A stretch of DNA of 64,000 bases from Streptomyces griseiscabiei (GTDB lineage Bacteria; Actinomycetota; Actinomycetes; Streptomycetales; Streptomycetaceae): assembly GCF_020010925.1 (NCBI RefSeq), contig NZ_JAGJBZ010000001.1, positions 3,637,001 to 3,701,000 on the forward strand, read 5' to 3'. Made by a program: the position numbers and the translations under genes. Within the stretch, counting starts at the first letter, position 1. Each line of letters starts with the position of its first letter. The notes beneath the pieces are model-generated. The model worked only from the letters and a program-made list of their open reading frames with translations, ran no database searches and had not been told where the DNA came from. Positions 27,188 through 36,800 of the stretch are shown here, in pieces.

Positions 27188-27193
27188 TACGTT
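27188..27193 (+). promoter_or_regulatory. Candidate -10 element for the MscS gene
   Basis: TACGTT lies 7 bases before the ATG at 27201, consistent with a leaderless or near-leaderless transcript. TTCATG about 16 bases further upstream is a possible but poor -35. Confidence 0.35.
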
Positions 27194-27200
27194 CGAAGGC

Positions 27201-28325
27201 ATGGAGAACCTACTCCGACCGTTGATCGTCATCGGCGGCTCGGTCGTCCTCACCCTGCTCATCGGCTGGACGACCGACCTGCTGCTGCGCAAGGCGGACC
27301 AGCGGCACCACGAGACACCTCTGTGGGGCCTGCTGCGCCGCGGCCGCATCCCCTACCAGCTGGTCCTGTGCGCGGCCTTCCTCAGAGCGTCCTACGACGA
27401 GGCGCAACTGCTGGAGCAGCACCGGACCGCCGTCGGCCGCACCCTGACGCTGGTGCTGATCGGCGCGACGGCCTGGCTGGTGATCCGGATCGCGGCGGCG
27501 ATCGTGGAGACGACGTACAGCCGCTACGCCCGCGCCCACCGCGATCCGGCCCGGGTACGCCGGGTGCGGACCCAGGTGACGCTGATCATGCGGGTCGTCT
27601 CGGCGATCGTCGGTGTGGTGGCGGTGGCCTCGATGCTGCTGACCTTCCCGGCGATGCGCGCGGCCGGCACCTCGCTGCTGGCCTCGGCCGGCCTGCTGGG
27701 CATCGTCGCCGGTATCGCCGCGCAGTCCACGCTGAGCAACCTCTTCGCCGGGCTGCAGATCGCCTTCGGCGACATGGTGCGCCTCGGTGACGTCGTCGTG
27801 GTGGAGGGCGAGTGGGGCACGGTCGACGAGATCACCCTCACCTTCCTGACGGTCCGCACCTGGGACGAGCGCCGCATCACGATGCCGGTCTCGTACTTCA
27901 CCTCGAAGCCGTTCGAGAACTGGTCCCGGGGCGGCGCCCAGATGACGGGCACGGTCTTCCTGCACGTCGACCACGCCGCGCCGCTGCCCGCGATGCGCGA
28001 CCGGCTCCGCGACATCCTCCGCGCCTGCCCCGCCTGGGACGGCCGCCACTACGACCTGACCGTCACCGACGCGACCCCCTCCACCATGGAGGTCCGCGCC
28101 CTCGTCACCGCCAAGGACCCGGACGACCTGTGGACCGTCCGCGTCACCGTCCGCGAACAGCTCATCCACTGGCTCACCGAGACCCACCCCTACGCCCTCC
28201 CCCGCGTCAACACCGCCGACGCGGTCCTCCCCCCGACCCACCCCGACGCCCTCCGCGACGGCACGGCCCCCCGCGCCAACCGAAGCCGCGTCCACGAGCC
28301 CCCGAGGACACCGGGCCGGACCTGA
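27201..28325 (+). CDS. MscS-family mechanosensitive channel
   Basis: A 374-residue inner-membrane channel that releases solutes on hypo-osmotic shock. Hydrophobic helices lie at about residues 8-27, 73-95 and 128-150. The pore-lining helix and beta-domain are marked by GLLGIVAGIAAQSTLSNLFA, then GLQIAFGDMVRLGDVVVV, and WGTVDEITLTFLTVRTWD. The Gly/Ala-rich TM3 pattern is diagnostic. The C-terminus (about 340-374) is a basic, proline-rich tail. It is convergent with the antiporter gene across a terminator hairpin. Confidence 0.92.
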   Translation: MENLLRPLIVIGGSVVLTLLIGWTTDLLLRKADQRHHETPLWGLLRRGRIPYQLVLCAAFLRASYDEAQLLEQHRTAVGRTLTLVLIGATAWLVIRIAAAIVETTYSRYARAHRDPARVRRVRTQVTLIMRVVSAIVGVVAVASMLLTFPAMRAAGTSLLASAGLLGIVAGIAAQSTLSNLFAGLQIAFGDMVRLGDVVVVEGEWGTVDEITLTFLTVRTWDERRITMPVSYFTSKPFENWSRGGAQMTGTVFLHVDHAAPLPAMRDRLRDILRACPAWDGRHYDLTVTDATPSTMEVRALVTAKDPDDLWTVRVTVREQLIHWLTETHPYALPRVNTADAVLPPTHPDALRDGTAPRANRSRVHEPPRTPGRT

Positions 28326-28385
28326 CGCCCGTAGGAACCACCCACGGTCCGCAGACGCTCCACCAGGGAACAACGGGCGGTGCGC

Positions 28386-28416
28386 GGGTGGGAGACCCCC
28401 CAGGGGTCACCCACCC
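28386..28416. terminator. Bidirectional terminator hairpin
   Basis: GGGTGGGAGACCCC and GGGGTCACCCACCC form a 14-bp stem with one A-A mismatch and a 3-base loop. It is between the convergent MscS and antiporter genes. Confidence 0.7.
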
Positions 28417-28452
28417 CAACCCGCGCCCACCGACTCACCGGCGCCCCCCGAC

Positions 28453-30039
28453 TCACCGCAAACTACGCACATCCAAATGCCGAAGCACCCGATCCACCAC
28501 CTCGGGATTCGCCCCCGGCTCACTCCGCGCGGCCAGCACCTCGTGCCGGGCCGCGCTCAGCATCTCCCCCTGGATCCGCCGCAGCCGGCGAAGCCGGCGC
28601 ACCCGCTGCTCATGCCCCTCCCGCCGCTCGTCCTCCCCCACCTCCGGACTGATCCGCACCCCGATCTCGAAGGCCCGCCGCAGCAACCGCTCGGACATCT
28701 CCTCCGGCAGCTCCTCCACCTCCTCGATCTCCTTCAGCCGCCGCTTCGCCGCCTTCGCCGCCCGCACGGCCAGCTGCTTCTCGAACTCCTTCTCGACCCC
28801 TTCGTCCGCCCGCACCCCCAGCCACCGCACCAGCCGCGGCAGGGTCAGCCCCTGCAGCACCAGCGTCGCCATGATCACGCCGAACGCGATGAAGACGATC
28901 TCGTCCCGGTCGGGGAACGGCGCCCCGCTGTCCGTCTCCAGCGGAACCGCCAGCGCCAGCGCCACGGAGGCCACGCCCCGCATCCCCGACCACCACATCA
29001 CCACGGTCTCGCGCCACGACATCGGGATCTCCTCGTCGAAGTCCCGCTTCGCGTGCAACCGCCGCGCCAGCCACGTGGCGGGCAGCAGCCACACCAGCCG
29101 TACGAGGACCACGACGGCCACGACGGCCGCCGCCCAGCCGAGCATCTCGTGCCACCGCCCGGACGCCGTACGGATCGCGTTGTGCAGCTCCAGCCCGATC
29201 AGCCCGAACGCAACGCCGGTGACCAGCGTGTCCACGACGTCCCAGACGGTGTGCCCGGCGAGCCGCGTCAGCACGTCGTCCGCACCCAGCGCGTACTCCG
29301 AGAGGAACAGCGCGGTCGTGAGCACCGCGAGCACCCCGGACCCGTGCAGTTCCTCGGCCATGACGTACGACGCGTACGGCACGAGCAGGGTCAGCCCGAT
29401 CTGCAGCGTCGCGTCCTCCAGGAAGTCCATCAGCTTGTTGGCGGCCCAGCCGAGCGCGAACCCCACGGCGACGGCGACGACCGCCGACAGCACGAGCTGC
29501 AGCGCGGCCTCGGGCCAGGAGAAGGATCCGCTGACGACCGCCGCGATGGCGACGTGGTAGAGCACGATGGCGGTGACGTCGTTGAAGAGGCCCTCGCCCT
29601 CCAGGATCGACACCAGCCGGCGCGGCAGCCCGAGCTGCCCGGCCACGGCCGTCGCCGCCACCGGGTCGGGCGGCGCGACGAGCGCGCCGAGCGCCACGGC
29701 CGCCGCGATCGGCAGGCCGGGCACGATCGCCTGCGCCATGGCGGCCACCGCGGCGGTCGTCACGAACACCAGCGCCACGGCCAGCAGGAGGATCGGCCGC
29801 ACATTGGCCGTGAACTGCCGCCAGGAGGTCCGCCGCACCGCCGCGTACAGCAGCGGCGGCAACAGCAGCGGCAGGATGAGGTCCGGCGGGATCTCCACAT
29901 TGGGCACGAACCCGGGTACGGCGAGCGCGATGCCGAGCAGGGTCATCAGCACCGGCGCCGGCAGCTTCAGCCGCTCCCCCACCGGCACACTGACCACGGC
30001 CCCGACCAGCAGGACGAAGAACAGGGCCAACTGATCCAT
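28453..30039 (-). CDS. Na+/H+ antiporter, CPA1 (NhaP/NHE-like) family
   Basis: A 528-residue cation/proton antiporter with about 12 transmembrane helices (residues 1-410) and a charged cytosolic tail of about 115 residues. Ion-site motifs are ALVAPPDPVAATAVAG (TM5 region) and EGEGLFNDVTAIVLYHVA (TM6, with the ND pair). The tail is rich in Glu, Lys and Arg (EVEELPEEMSERLLRRAFEI) and probably regulates activity. It starts at ATG 30039. The cognate cation (Na or K) cannot be told from sequence. Confidence 0.93.
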   Translation of the reverse strand: MDQLALFFVLLVGAVVSVPVGERLKLPAPVLMTLLGIALAVPGFVPNVEIPPDLILPLLLPPLLYAAVRRTSWRQFTANVRPILLLAVALVFVTTAAVAAMAQAIVPGLPIAAAVALGALVAPPDPVAATAVAGQLGLPRRLVSILEGEGLFNDVTAIVLYHVAIAAVVSGSFSWPEAALQLVLSAVVAVAVGFALGWAANKLMDFLEDATLQIGLTLLVPYASYVMAEELHGSGVLAVLTTALFLSEYALGADDVLTRLAGHTVWDVVDTLVTGVAFGLIGLELHNAIRTASGRWHEMLGWAAAVVAVVVLVRLVWLLPATWLARRLHAKRDFDEEIPMSWRETVVMWWSGMRGVASVALALAVPLETDSGAPFPDRDEIVFIAFGVIMATLVLQGLTLPRLVRWLGVRADEGVEKEFEKQLAVRAAKAAKRRLKEIEEVEELPEEMSERLLRRAFEIGVRISPEVGEDERREGHEQRVRRLRRLRRIQGEMLSAARHEVLAARSEPGANPEVVDRVLRHLDVRSLR

Positions 30040-30112
30040 GGGGGCGCTCCGCTGGTGCTAGACGATCAGGACCGACCGGATGCCCAGGGTGCCCCACCCG
30101 CACCGCGGAACG

Positions 30113-30589
30113 CTAAAGCCTGCGCCGCATCGCGCGATGCGGTATCCCCGCGTCCAGGAACTCCGGCCCGTACGCCGCATACCCCAGCCGCTCGTAGAAA
30201 CCCAGCGCGTGTGTCTGCGCCCCCAGGTCCACCGCGGTCAGCCCGCGCTCCCGGGCCGCCTCCTCGACGGCCCGCACCAGCGCGACCCCGACGCCCAGTC
30301 CCCGGGCCGCCGTCACGACCGCGAGCCGCCCCAGCGACCCCACCCCGGGCTCCCCACCGGTCTTTCCGGCGGCGGCCTCCCCGTACAGCAGCCGCCCGGC
30401 CCCGAGGGGCACCCCGTCGTCCCGTACGGCGAGGACGTGCACGGCCACGGCGTCGTACGCGTCGTACTCCAGGTCCTCCGGCACCCCCTGCTCGGCGACG
30501 AAGACCTCCTTGCGCACCGCGAAGCACGCCTCGCGGTCGCCGGGATCATCGGCAACCCGCACCGTGTAGGACACCGGAACGGGACTCAC
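30113..30589 (-). CDS. GNAT family N-acetyltransferase
   Basis: A 158-residue GCN5-related acetyltransferase. The acetyl-CoA-binding motif A is [19 protein letters not shown] (about residues 97-115), and motif B ends with [13 protein letters not shown]. The segment [19 protein letters not shown] near the N-terminus is shared with ElaA-like GNATs. The substrate is unknown. The GTG at 30589 overlaps the pseudouridine-synthase stop as GTGA, so the two are translationally coupled; a longer open frame upstream is a shadow of that gene. Confidence 0.9.
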   Translation of the reverse strand: MSPVPVSYTVRVADDPGDREACFAVRKEVFVAEQGVPEDLEYDAYDAVAVHVLAVRDDGVPLGAGRLLYGEAAAGKTGGEPGVGSLGRLAVVTAARGLGVGVALVRAVEEAARERGLTAVDLGAQTHALGFYERLGYAAYGPEFLDAGIPHRAMRRRL

Positions 30590-31530
30590 GCGTACGTCTC
30601 CTCGCGGACCTTGTCCAGGGCCTTCTGCAGATCCGCGGGGTAGTCGCTCTCGAACTCGACCCAGCTCCCGTCCCCGGGGTGCTCGAAACCGAGCCGGACG
30701 GCCTGCAGCCACTGGCGGGTGATGCCGAGCCGCTTGGCGAGCGTCGGGTCGGCGCCGTACGTGAGGTCGCCGACGCAGGGGTGCCGGTGGGCCGACATGT
30801 GGACGCGGATCTGGTGGGTGCGCCCGGTCTCCAGCTTGATGTCGAGCAGGGAGGCGGCGCGGAACGCCTCGATGAGGTCGTAGTGCGTGACCGACGGCTT
30901 TCCCTCGGCGGTGACGGCCCACTTGTAGTCGTGGTTCGGGTGCCGTCCGATGGGCGCGTCGATCGTGCCACTGGTGGGGTCGGGGTGGCCCTGGACCAGC
31001 GCGTGGTACCGCTTGTCGACCGTCCGCTCCTTGAACTGGCGCTTCAGGGAGGTGTACGCGTACTCCGACTTGGCGACCACCATGAGGCCCGAGGTGCCCA
31101 CGTCCAGCCGGTGCACGATGCCCTGGCGCTCGGCGGCGCCGGAGGTGGAGATCCGGTACCCAGCGGCGGCGAGCCCGCCGATGACGGTCGGCCCGGACCA
31201 GCCGGGGCTGGGGTGCGCGGCCACGCCGACCGGCTTGACGATCACGACCACGTCGTCGTCGTCGTGCACGATCTCCATGCCCTCGACGGGCTCGGCGACG
31301 ATCCGCACGGGCGCGGGCGCCTGCGGCATCTCGACCTCCAGCCAGGCCCCGCCGTGCACCCGCTCCGACTTGCCGACCACCGACCCGTCGACCGTGACCT
31401 TCCCCGCGGCAGCCAGCTCGGCGGCCTTGGTACGGGAGAAGCCGAACATGCGGGAGATGGCGGCGTCGACACGCTCGCCCTCCAGGCCGTCGGGCACGGG
31501 CAGGGTACGGATCTCGGGAATCGTGCTCAC
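30586..31530 (-). CDS. rluD: RluA/RluD-family 23S rRNA pseudouridine synthase
   Basis: A 314-residue enzyme with an N-terminal S4 RNA-binding domain (about residues 18-78; [20 protein letters not shown]) and a RluA-type catalytic domain. The catalytic aspartate is Asp143 in [25 protein letters not shown] and [10 protein letters not shown] are further hallmarks. It isomerises uridines in large-subunit rRNA. The family is certain, but the precise RluD-type sites are inferred. It is in a leftward run with lspA upstream and the GNAT gene downstream. Confidence 0.93.
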   Translation of the reverse strand: MSTIPEIRTLPVPDGLEGERVDAAISRMFGFSRTKAAELAAAGKVTVDGSVVGKSERVHGGAWLEVEMPQAPAPVRIVAEPVEGMEIVHDDDDVVVIVKPVGVAAHPSPGWSGPTVIGGLAAAGYRISTSGAAERQGIVHRLDVGTSGLMVVAKSEYAYTSLKRQFKERTVDKRYHALVQGHPDPTSGTIDAPIGRHPNHDYKWAVTAEGKPSVTHYDLIEAFRAASLLDIKLETGRTHQIRVHMSAHRHPCVGDLTYGADPTLAKRLGITRQWLQAVRLGFEHPGDGSWVEFESDYPADLQKALDKVREETYA

Positions 31531-31608
31531 CCGTCGAGTATGCCGGACGGGTGAGTGACCCCCGACCGCGCCTGTGGATAACTCAGGGCGACCGGCCAGC
31601 CCTCGCGA

Positions 31609-31646
31609 ACGGCGTCAGTCCTTGTGGACGGCGTCAGTCCTTGTGG
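31609..31646. repeat. 19-bp tandem duplication at the lspA stop
   Basis: ACGGCGTCAGTCCTTGTGG occurs at 31609-31627 and again immediately at 31628-31646. The second copy contains the lspA stop codon and its last four codons. The first copy is therefore a duplicate of the gene end lying in the downstream spacer. Confidence 0.85.
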
Positions 31647-32245
31647 ACGGTCCCGTCCGGGTCGAGCCCCCGGAACGACAGCAGCACGATCAGGATGCCG
31701 CCGCACACGATGGCCGAATCCGCGAGGTTGAACACCGCGAAGCCCTTGGGCGCGATGAAGTCGACGACCGCGCCCTCGAAGACGCCCGGCGAGCGGAAGA
31801 TCCGGTCGGTGAGGTTGCCCAGCGCACCGCCGAGCAGCAGACCGAGCGCGATCGCCCAGGGGAGGCTGTAGAGCTTGCGGGCGAGCCGGGCGATCACCAC
31901 GATCACGATCGTCGCGATCACCGTGAAGATGATCGTGAAGGCCTCGCCGAAGCCGAAGGCCGCGCCCGCGTTGCGGATCGCCTCGAACTTCAGCCAGTCC
32001 CCGATGATCTCGATCGGCTCGTGGTGCTCCAGCTTCGCGACCACGATCATCTTGCTGACCAGGTCGAGCGCGTACGCCAGCGCGGCGACCCCGAACAGCA
32101 CGGCGATCCGGCGCTTGCCGCGCGGGCGCGCGCCCGCCTCGGCCAGCTCCTGTGCCGCGCCGTTCCCGCCGTCGGACTGCTCCGGGTCGGCCCCCGCCGC
32201 GTCTGGAATGTCCGGCGTACCGATGATGCGCTCCGCCTCTGCCAC
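31634..32245 (-). CDS. lspA: Lipoprotein signal peptidase II
   Basis: A 203-residue inner-membrane aspartyl protease that cleaves prolipoproteins after diacylglyceryl modification. The catalytic aspartates are Asp147 in GNLTDRIFR and Asp176 in [10 protein letters not shown]. Four transmembrane helices are visible (about 46-66, 101-119, 127-144, 170-193). A charged N-terminal extension of about 44 residues makes it longer than the usual 160-170. The ATG at 32245 is followed by [12 protein letters not shown]; a later start is possible because the extension is not conserved family-wide. It would process the lipoprotein at 20671-21330. Confidence 0.93.
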   Translation of the reverse strand: MAEAERIIGTPDIPDAAGADPEQSDGGNGAAQELAEAGARPRGKRRIAVLFGVAALAYALDLVSKMIVVAKLEHHEPIEIIGDWLKFEAIRNAGAAFGFGEAFTIIFTVIATIVIVVIARLARKLYSLPWAIALGLLLGGALGNLTDRIFRSPGVFEGAVVDFIAPKGFAVFNLADSAIVCGGILIVLLSFRGLDPDGTVHKD

Positions 32246-32326
32246 GTGAGTCCCTCAACCTAGGTTCCTGACTGAGGACAAAGGTACGACACGACCCGCG
32301 CGGACCAGGGGCTCAGGCGGCGATCG

Positions 32327-33184
32327 CTAGCGGCGTTCCTGCTTCTGCTTGCATTCCACGCACAGCGTGGCCCGGGGGAATGCCTGCATCCGTGCCTTTC
32401 CGATCGCATTGCCGCAGTTCTCACAGAGCCCGTACGTGCCCGAGGCGAGCCGCTCCAGGGCGCGCTCGGTCTGGTCGAGCATCTCGCGCGCGTTGTGGGC
32501 GAGCGACAGCTCGTGCTCGCGCGTGATGTTCTTCGCCCCGGTGTCGGCCTGGTCGTCGCCGGCGCCGTCCCCGGAGTCCCGCATCAGGCCGGTGAGCGCC
32601 CGCTCGGAGGCCTCCAGCTCCGCCCGCAGCCGCATCGCCTCGGACTGCAGTTCCGTGCGGGCCTCGGCCACCTCCTCCGGGCTCCAGGGGTCCTCACCCG
32701 GGCGTACCGCCAGCTCGCCGGGCTCCACCGCGGCGGGCCGTGCCTTGGGGACGGCGGAGGGCTTCCGCTTCGCCGCCGTAGCCGTACCAGGAGTGTTCTT
32801 CGCAACCACCGTCGTGGCTCCCGTCGTCTCGGCGGCCTCGGCCGCGCCCGCCTTCTTGACCGTGCTCTTCTTGGCAGAGGGGCTCTTCGCCGCGCTCTTC
32901 GTCGTACGCTTCCCGGCCGCCGTCGCCCGCTTGACGGTCGTCGCCTTCCTGGCCGCCTTCTTCGCAGGCGCCTTCGCGACGACCGCCCCCTCGGCCACGG
33001 CCGTCCCGGCCGCCGCCTTCTTCGTCGTCGCCTTCTTCCCCGTCGCCTTCCTCGCCACCCTCTTCTCGCCGGCCGCCTTCACCGCCGCGGCCCTCTCACC
33101 CTCGTCCCCGCCGTCCCCGCCGCCGGCGGCCACCGTGGATCTGCCGGACGCCGACTGCTGTACGGCGGTCTTCTTCGCCACCAT
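32327..33184 (-). CDS. DksA/TraR-type zinc-finger protein with Lys/Ala-rich N-terminal region
   Basis: A 285-residue protein. Residues about 1-150 are a Lys/Ala/Thr-rich, low-complexity region with repeated KKA, KKS and KRAT motifs, resembling histone H1-like bacterial tails. Residues about 165-285 form a DksA-like unit. It has a coiled-coil arm (EARTELQSEAMRLRAELEAS, then ALAHN-like LSLAHNAREMLDQTE) and a Cys4 zinc finger with Cys254, Cys257, Cys275 and Cys278. DksA proteins insert into the RNA polymerase secondary channel. The basic tail suggests added nucleic-acid binding (inference). The start ATG 33184 has GAAGGGG upstream. It is divergent from ileS. Confidence 0.88.
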   Translation of the reverse strand: MVAKKTAVQQSASGRSTVAAGGGDGGDEGERAAAVKAAGEKRVARKATGKKATTKKAAAGTAVAEGAVVAKAPAKKAARKATTVKRATAAGKRTTKSAAKSPSAKKSTVKKAGAAEAAETTGATTVVAKNTPGTATAAKRKPSAVPKARPAAVEPGELAVRPGEDPWSPEEVAEARTELQSEAMRLRAELEASERALTGLMRDSGDGAGDDQADTGAKNITREHELSLAHNAREMLDQTERALERLASGTYGLCENCGNAIGKARMQAFPRATLCVECKQKQERR

Positions 33185-33554
33185 GGCCGCGGCCCCTTCA
33201 CATATTGTGATCTTGCACGCGAATCGTGCTGGGACGATAAATCGACCCGAGTCCCGCGGCAACGGGGCGGACCGCCCATTCCGCCCGCCCCACGACCGTC
33301 GCGCGGCGAGCCTGCAAGCGTTGTGCCCAGCTCCCCGCCGGGTATTCCGCCGTGCCGGTCGTCCCAGGATCCGGACGCCCGACCCGCTCCATTCGGGTCA
33401 CCCCGCAGGTCACCGCGGCCCCGGCCGCCGGCCCCTCCGACAGCCCCGCCGGGCCCCGCCCACGGACCCCGGAAAACCGGTCCGCCGCCGTCCGCCCGGC
33501 GCCGTACACTGGGCGGAGCGAGAAGCGTGGATGGGGACGAGTAGCGTCGGACGC

Positions 33555-33846
33555 AGCCCAGAGCGACCCGGGGACGGTGGAAGCCCGGGGGCGAGCGCGA
33601 TGTGAAGATCACCCCGGAGCCGCCGGAAGAAAGCCGCAGCCCGTGTCGCGATCCAGGTCGCACCGCAGGGAGCACGGCGAGTAGACCCGGTATCGCGACC
33701 CCAATGAGGGGGCTCACCGGCGCGTACGGCGCACAGGGGAGCCAAGGAGGGTGGTACCGCGGGAGCGCGCCGCACAGGGCGTACGAAAGATCGAAGCTCT
33801 CGTCCCTCCGACGGAAGGCAGCACGTCCGTTGGAGGAAGCCCGCTC
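33555..33846 (+). promoter_or_regulatory. T-box leader of ileS, translational type
   Basis: The stem I region contains GGTGGAAGCCCGG and then GTGAAGATCACCCC. The likely isoleucine specifier is ATC at 33608-33610, followed by the conserved A. The T-box core is at 33746-33761: GGAGGG, bulge TGGTACC, then GCG. The bulge TGGT can pair with a tRNA 3' end ACCA. Downstream, CGTCCCTCC (33801-33809) can pair with the T-box. Alternatively CCTCCGACGGA (33805-33815) pairs with TCCGTTGGAGG (33826-33836), which hides the GGAGG ribosome site. The two pairings exclude each other. Uncharged tRNA-Ile should therefore expose the ribosome site. Confidence 0.92.
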
Positions 33847-36800
33847 ATGACAGAGCCGACGTATCGCCAGGTGCCCGCCCAGGTGGACCTGCCCGCGCTG
33901 GAGCACGCCGTGCTCGACTTCTGGCGCGAGCAGAAGATCTTCACCAAGAGCCTGGAGCAGTCCGAGGGCCGCCCCGAGTGGGTGTTCTACGAAGGCCCGC
34001 CCACCGCCAACGGCATGCCGGGCGCCCACCACATCGAGGCGCGCGTCTTCAAGGACGTCTTCCCGCGTTTCCGCACGATGCGCGGCTACCACGTGGCGCG
34101 CAAGGCCGGCTGGGACTGCCACGGCCTCCCCGTGGAGCTGGCGGTCGAGAAGGAGCTGGGCTTCAACGGCAAGAAGGACATCGAGGCGTACGGCATCGCC
34201 GAGTTCAACGCCAGGTGCCGCGACTCCGTGACCCGGCACACCGACGCCTTCACCGAGCTGACGACCCGCATGGGCTACTGGGTCGACCTCGACGACGCCT
34301 ACCGGACCATGGACCCCGAGTACGTGGAGTCCGTCTGGTGGTCGCTCAAGGAGATCTTCGACAAGGGTCTGCTGGTCCAGGACCACCGCGTCGCCCCCTG
34401 GTGCCCCCGCTGCGGCACCGGCCTGTCGGACCACGAGCTGGCGCAGGGCTACGAGACGGTCGTCGACCCCTCGGTCTTCGTCCGTTTCCCGCTCACCTCC
34501 GGTCCGCTCGCCGGTGAGGCCGCGCTCCTGGTGTGGACGACCACGCCGTGGACGCTGGTGTCCAACACCGCGGTCGCCGCCCACCCCGAGGTCACCTACG
34601 TGGTCGCCACGGACGGCACGGAGAAGCTCGTCGTCGCCGAGCCGCTCCTCGCCAAGGCGCTCGGCGAGGGCTGGGAGACCACCGGCCAGACCTTCACCGG
34701 CGCCGAGATGGAGCGCTGGACCTATCAACGTCCGTTCGAGCTGGTTGAGTTCCCGGAAGCGGCGCATTTCGTCGTCAACGCGGAATACGTGACGACCGAG
34801 GACGGTACGGGTCTGGTCCACCAGTCCCCCGCCTTCGGCGAGGACGACCTCAAGGTCTGCCGCGCGTACGGCCTGCCCGTGGTGAACCCGGTCCTGCCCG
34901 ACGGCACCTTCTCCCCGGAAGTCCCCCTCGTCGGCGGCGTCTTCTTCAAGAAGGCGGACGAACGGCTCACCGAGGACCTCCAGCAGCGCGGCCTGCTCTT
35001 CCGGCACATCCCGTACGAGCACAGCTACCCGCACTGCTGGCGCTGCCACACCGCGCTCCTGTACTACGCGCAGCCGTCCTGGTACATCCGCACCACCGCC
35101 GTCAAGGACCGTCTCCTCCAGGAGAACGAGAAGACCAACTGGTTCCCGGACTCGGTCAAGCACGGCCGCTTCGGCGACTGGCTGAACAACAACATCGACT
35201 GGGCGCTCTCCCGCAGCCGCTACTGGGGCACCCCGCTGCCGATCTGGCGCTGCGAGGAGAACCACCTCACCTGCGTGGGCTCCCGCGAGGAGCTGTCGCA
35301 GCTCTCCGGCACCGACCAGTCCGAGCTGGACCCGCACCGCCCGTTCATCGACGCGGTCACCTTCCCCTGCCCCCAGGACGGCTGCGGAAGCACCGCCACC
35401 CGCGTCCCGGAGGTCATCGACGCCTGGTACGACTCGGGTTCGATGCCGTTCGCGCAGTGGGGCTACCCGTACAAGAACAAGGAGCTCTTCGAGTCCCGCT
35501 ACCCGGCGCAGTTCATCAGCGAGGCCATCGACCAGACCCGTGGCTGGTTCTACACACTGATGGCCGTCGGCACCCTGGTCTTCGACAAGTCGAGTTACGA
35601 GAACGTCGTCTGCCTCGGCCACATCCTCGCCGAGGACGGCCGCAAGATGTCCAAGCACCTGGGCAACATCCTCCAGCCCATCCCGCTCATGGACCAGCAC
35701 GGCGCCGACGCCGTCCGCTGGTTCATGGCGGCCGGCGGCTCCCCCTGGGCGGCCCGCCGCGTCGGCCACGGCACCATCCAGGAGGTCGTCCGCAAGACGC
35801 TCCTCACCTACTGGAACACGGTCGCCTTCCAGGCCCTGTACGCCCGTACGTCGAACTGGGCGCCCAGCGCGGCGGATCCGGCCCCCGCCGACCGCCCGGT
35901 CCTGGACCGCTGGCTGCTGTCCGAGCTGCACGCCCTCACCGACCAGGTGACCGGCGCCCTGGAGGCGTACGACACCCAGCGCGCCGGCAAGCTCCTCTCG
36001 GCGTTCGTCGACGACCTGTCCAACTGGTACGTACGCCGCTCGCGCCGCCGCTTCTGGCAGGGCGACAAGGCCGCGCTGCGCACCCTGCACGAGGTCGTCG
36101 AGACGGTCACCAAGCTGATGGCCCCGCTGACCCCGTTCATCACCGAGCGGGTCTGGCAGGACCTGATCGTGCCGGTCTCCCCGGACGCCCCCGAGTCGGT
36201 GCACCTGGCCGCCTGGCCGGAGGCGGACCTCTCCGCGATCGATCCCGGACTGTCCCAGCAGATGGTCCTGGTGCGCCGCCTGGTGGAGCTGGGCCGCGCC
36301 ACGCGCGCGGAGTCGGGCGTCAAGACCCGCCAGCCGCTCTCCCGCGCCCTGGTGGCCGCGACGGGCTTCGACTCCCTCGACCCCGAGCTGCACGCGCAGA
36401 TCACGGAGGAGCTGAACGTCAGCTCGCTGGCCTCCCTCTCCGAGGTCGGCGGCTCGCTGGTGGACACCACCGCCAAGGCCAACTTCCGCGCCCTGGGCAA
36501 GCGGTTCGGCAAGCGCGTCCAGGACGTCGCCAAGGCCGTCGCGAACGCGGACGCCGCCGCCCTGTCCCTCGCCCTGCGCGAGGGCACGGCGTCGGTCGAG
36601 GTCGACGGCGAGACCGTCACCCTCGCCCCCGACGAGGTCATCATCACGGAGACCCCGCGCGAGGGCTGGTCGGTGGCCTCCGACTCGGGCGCCACGGTCG
36701 CGCTCGACCTGGAGATCACGGAGGAGCTGCGCCGGGCGGGCCTGGCCCGTGACGCGATCCGTCTCATCCAGGAGGCCCGCAAGAACAGCGGGCTGGACGT

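Noticed and set aside
28477..31554. A 1025-codon plus-strand open frame over the antiporter and rluD
   Set aside because: Antisense shadow with His/Arg/Gln-rich low-complexity translation.
33751..33846. Upstream GTG start for ileS inside the T-box
   Set aside because: It would translate the regulatory RNA and add 32 non-conserved residues; ATG 33847 has a proper ribosome site controlled by the switch.
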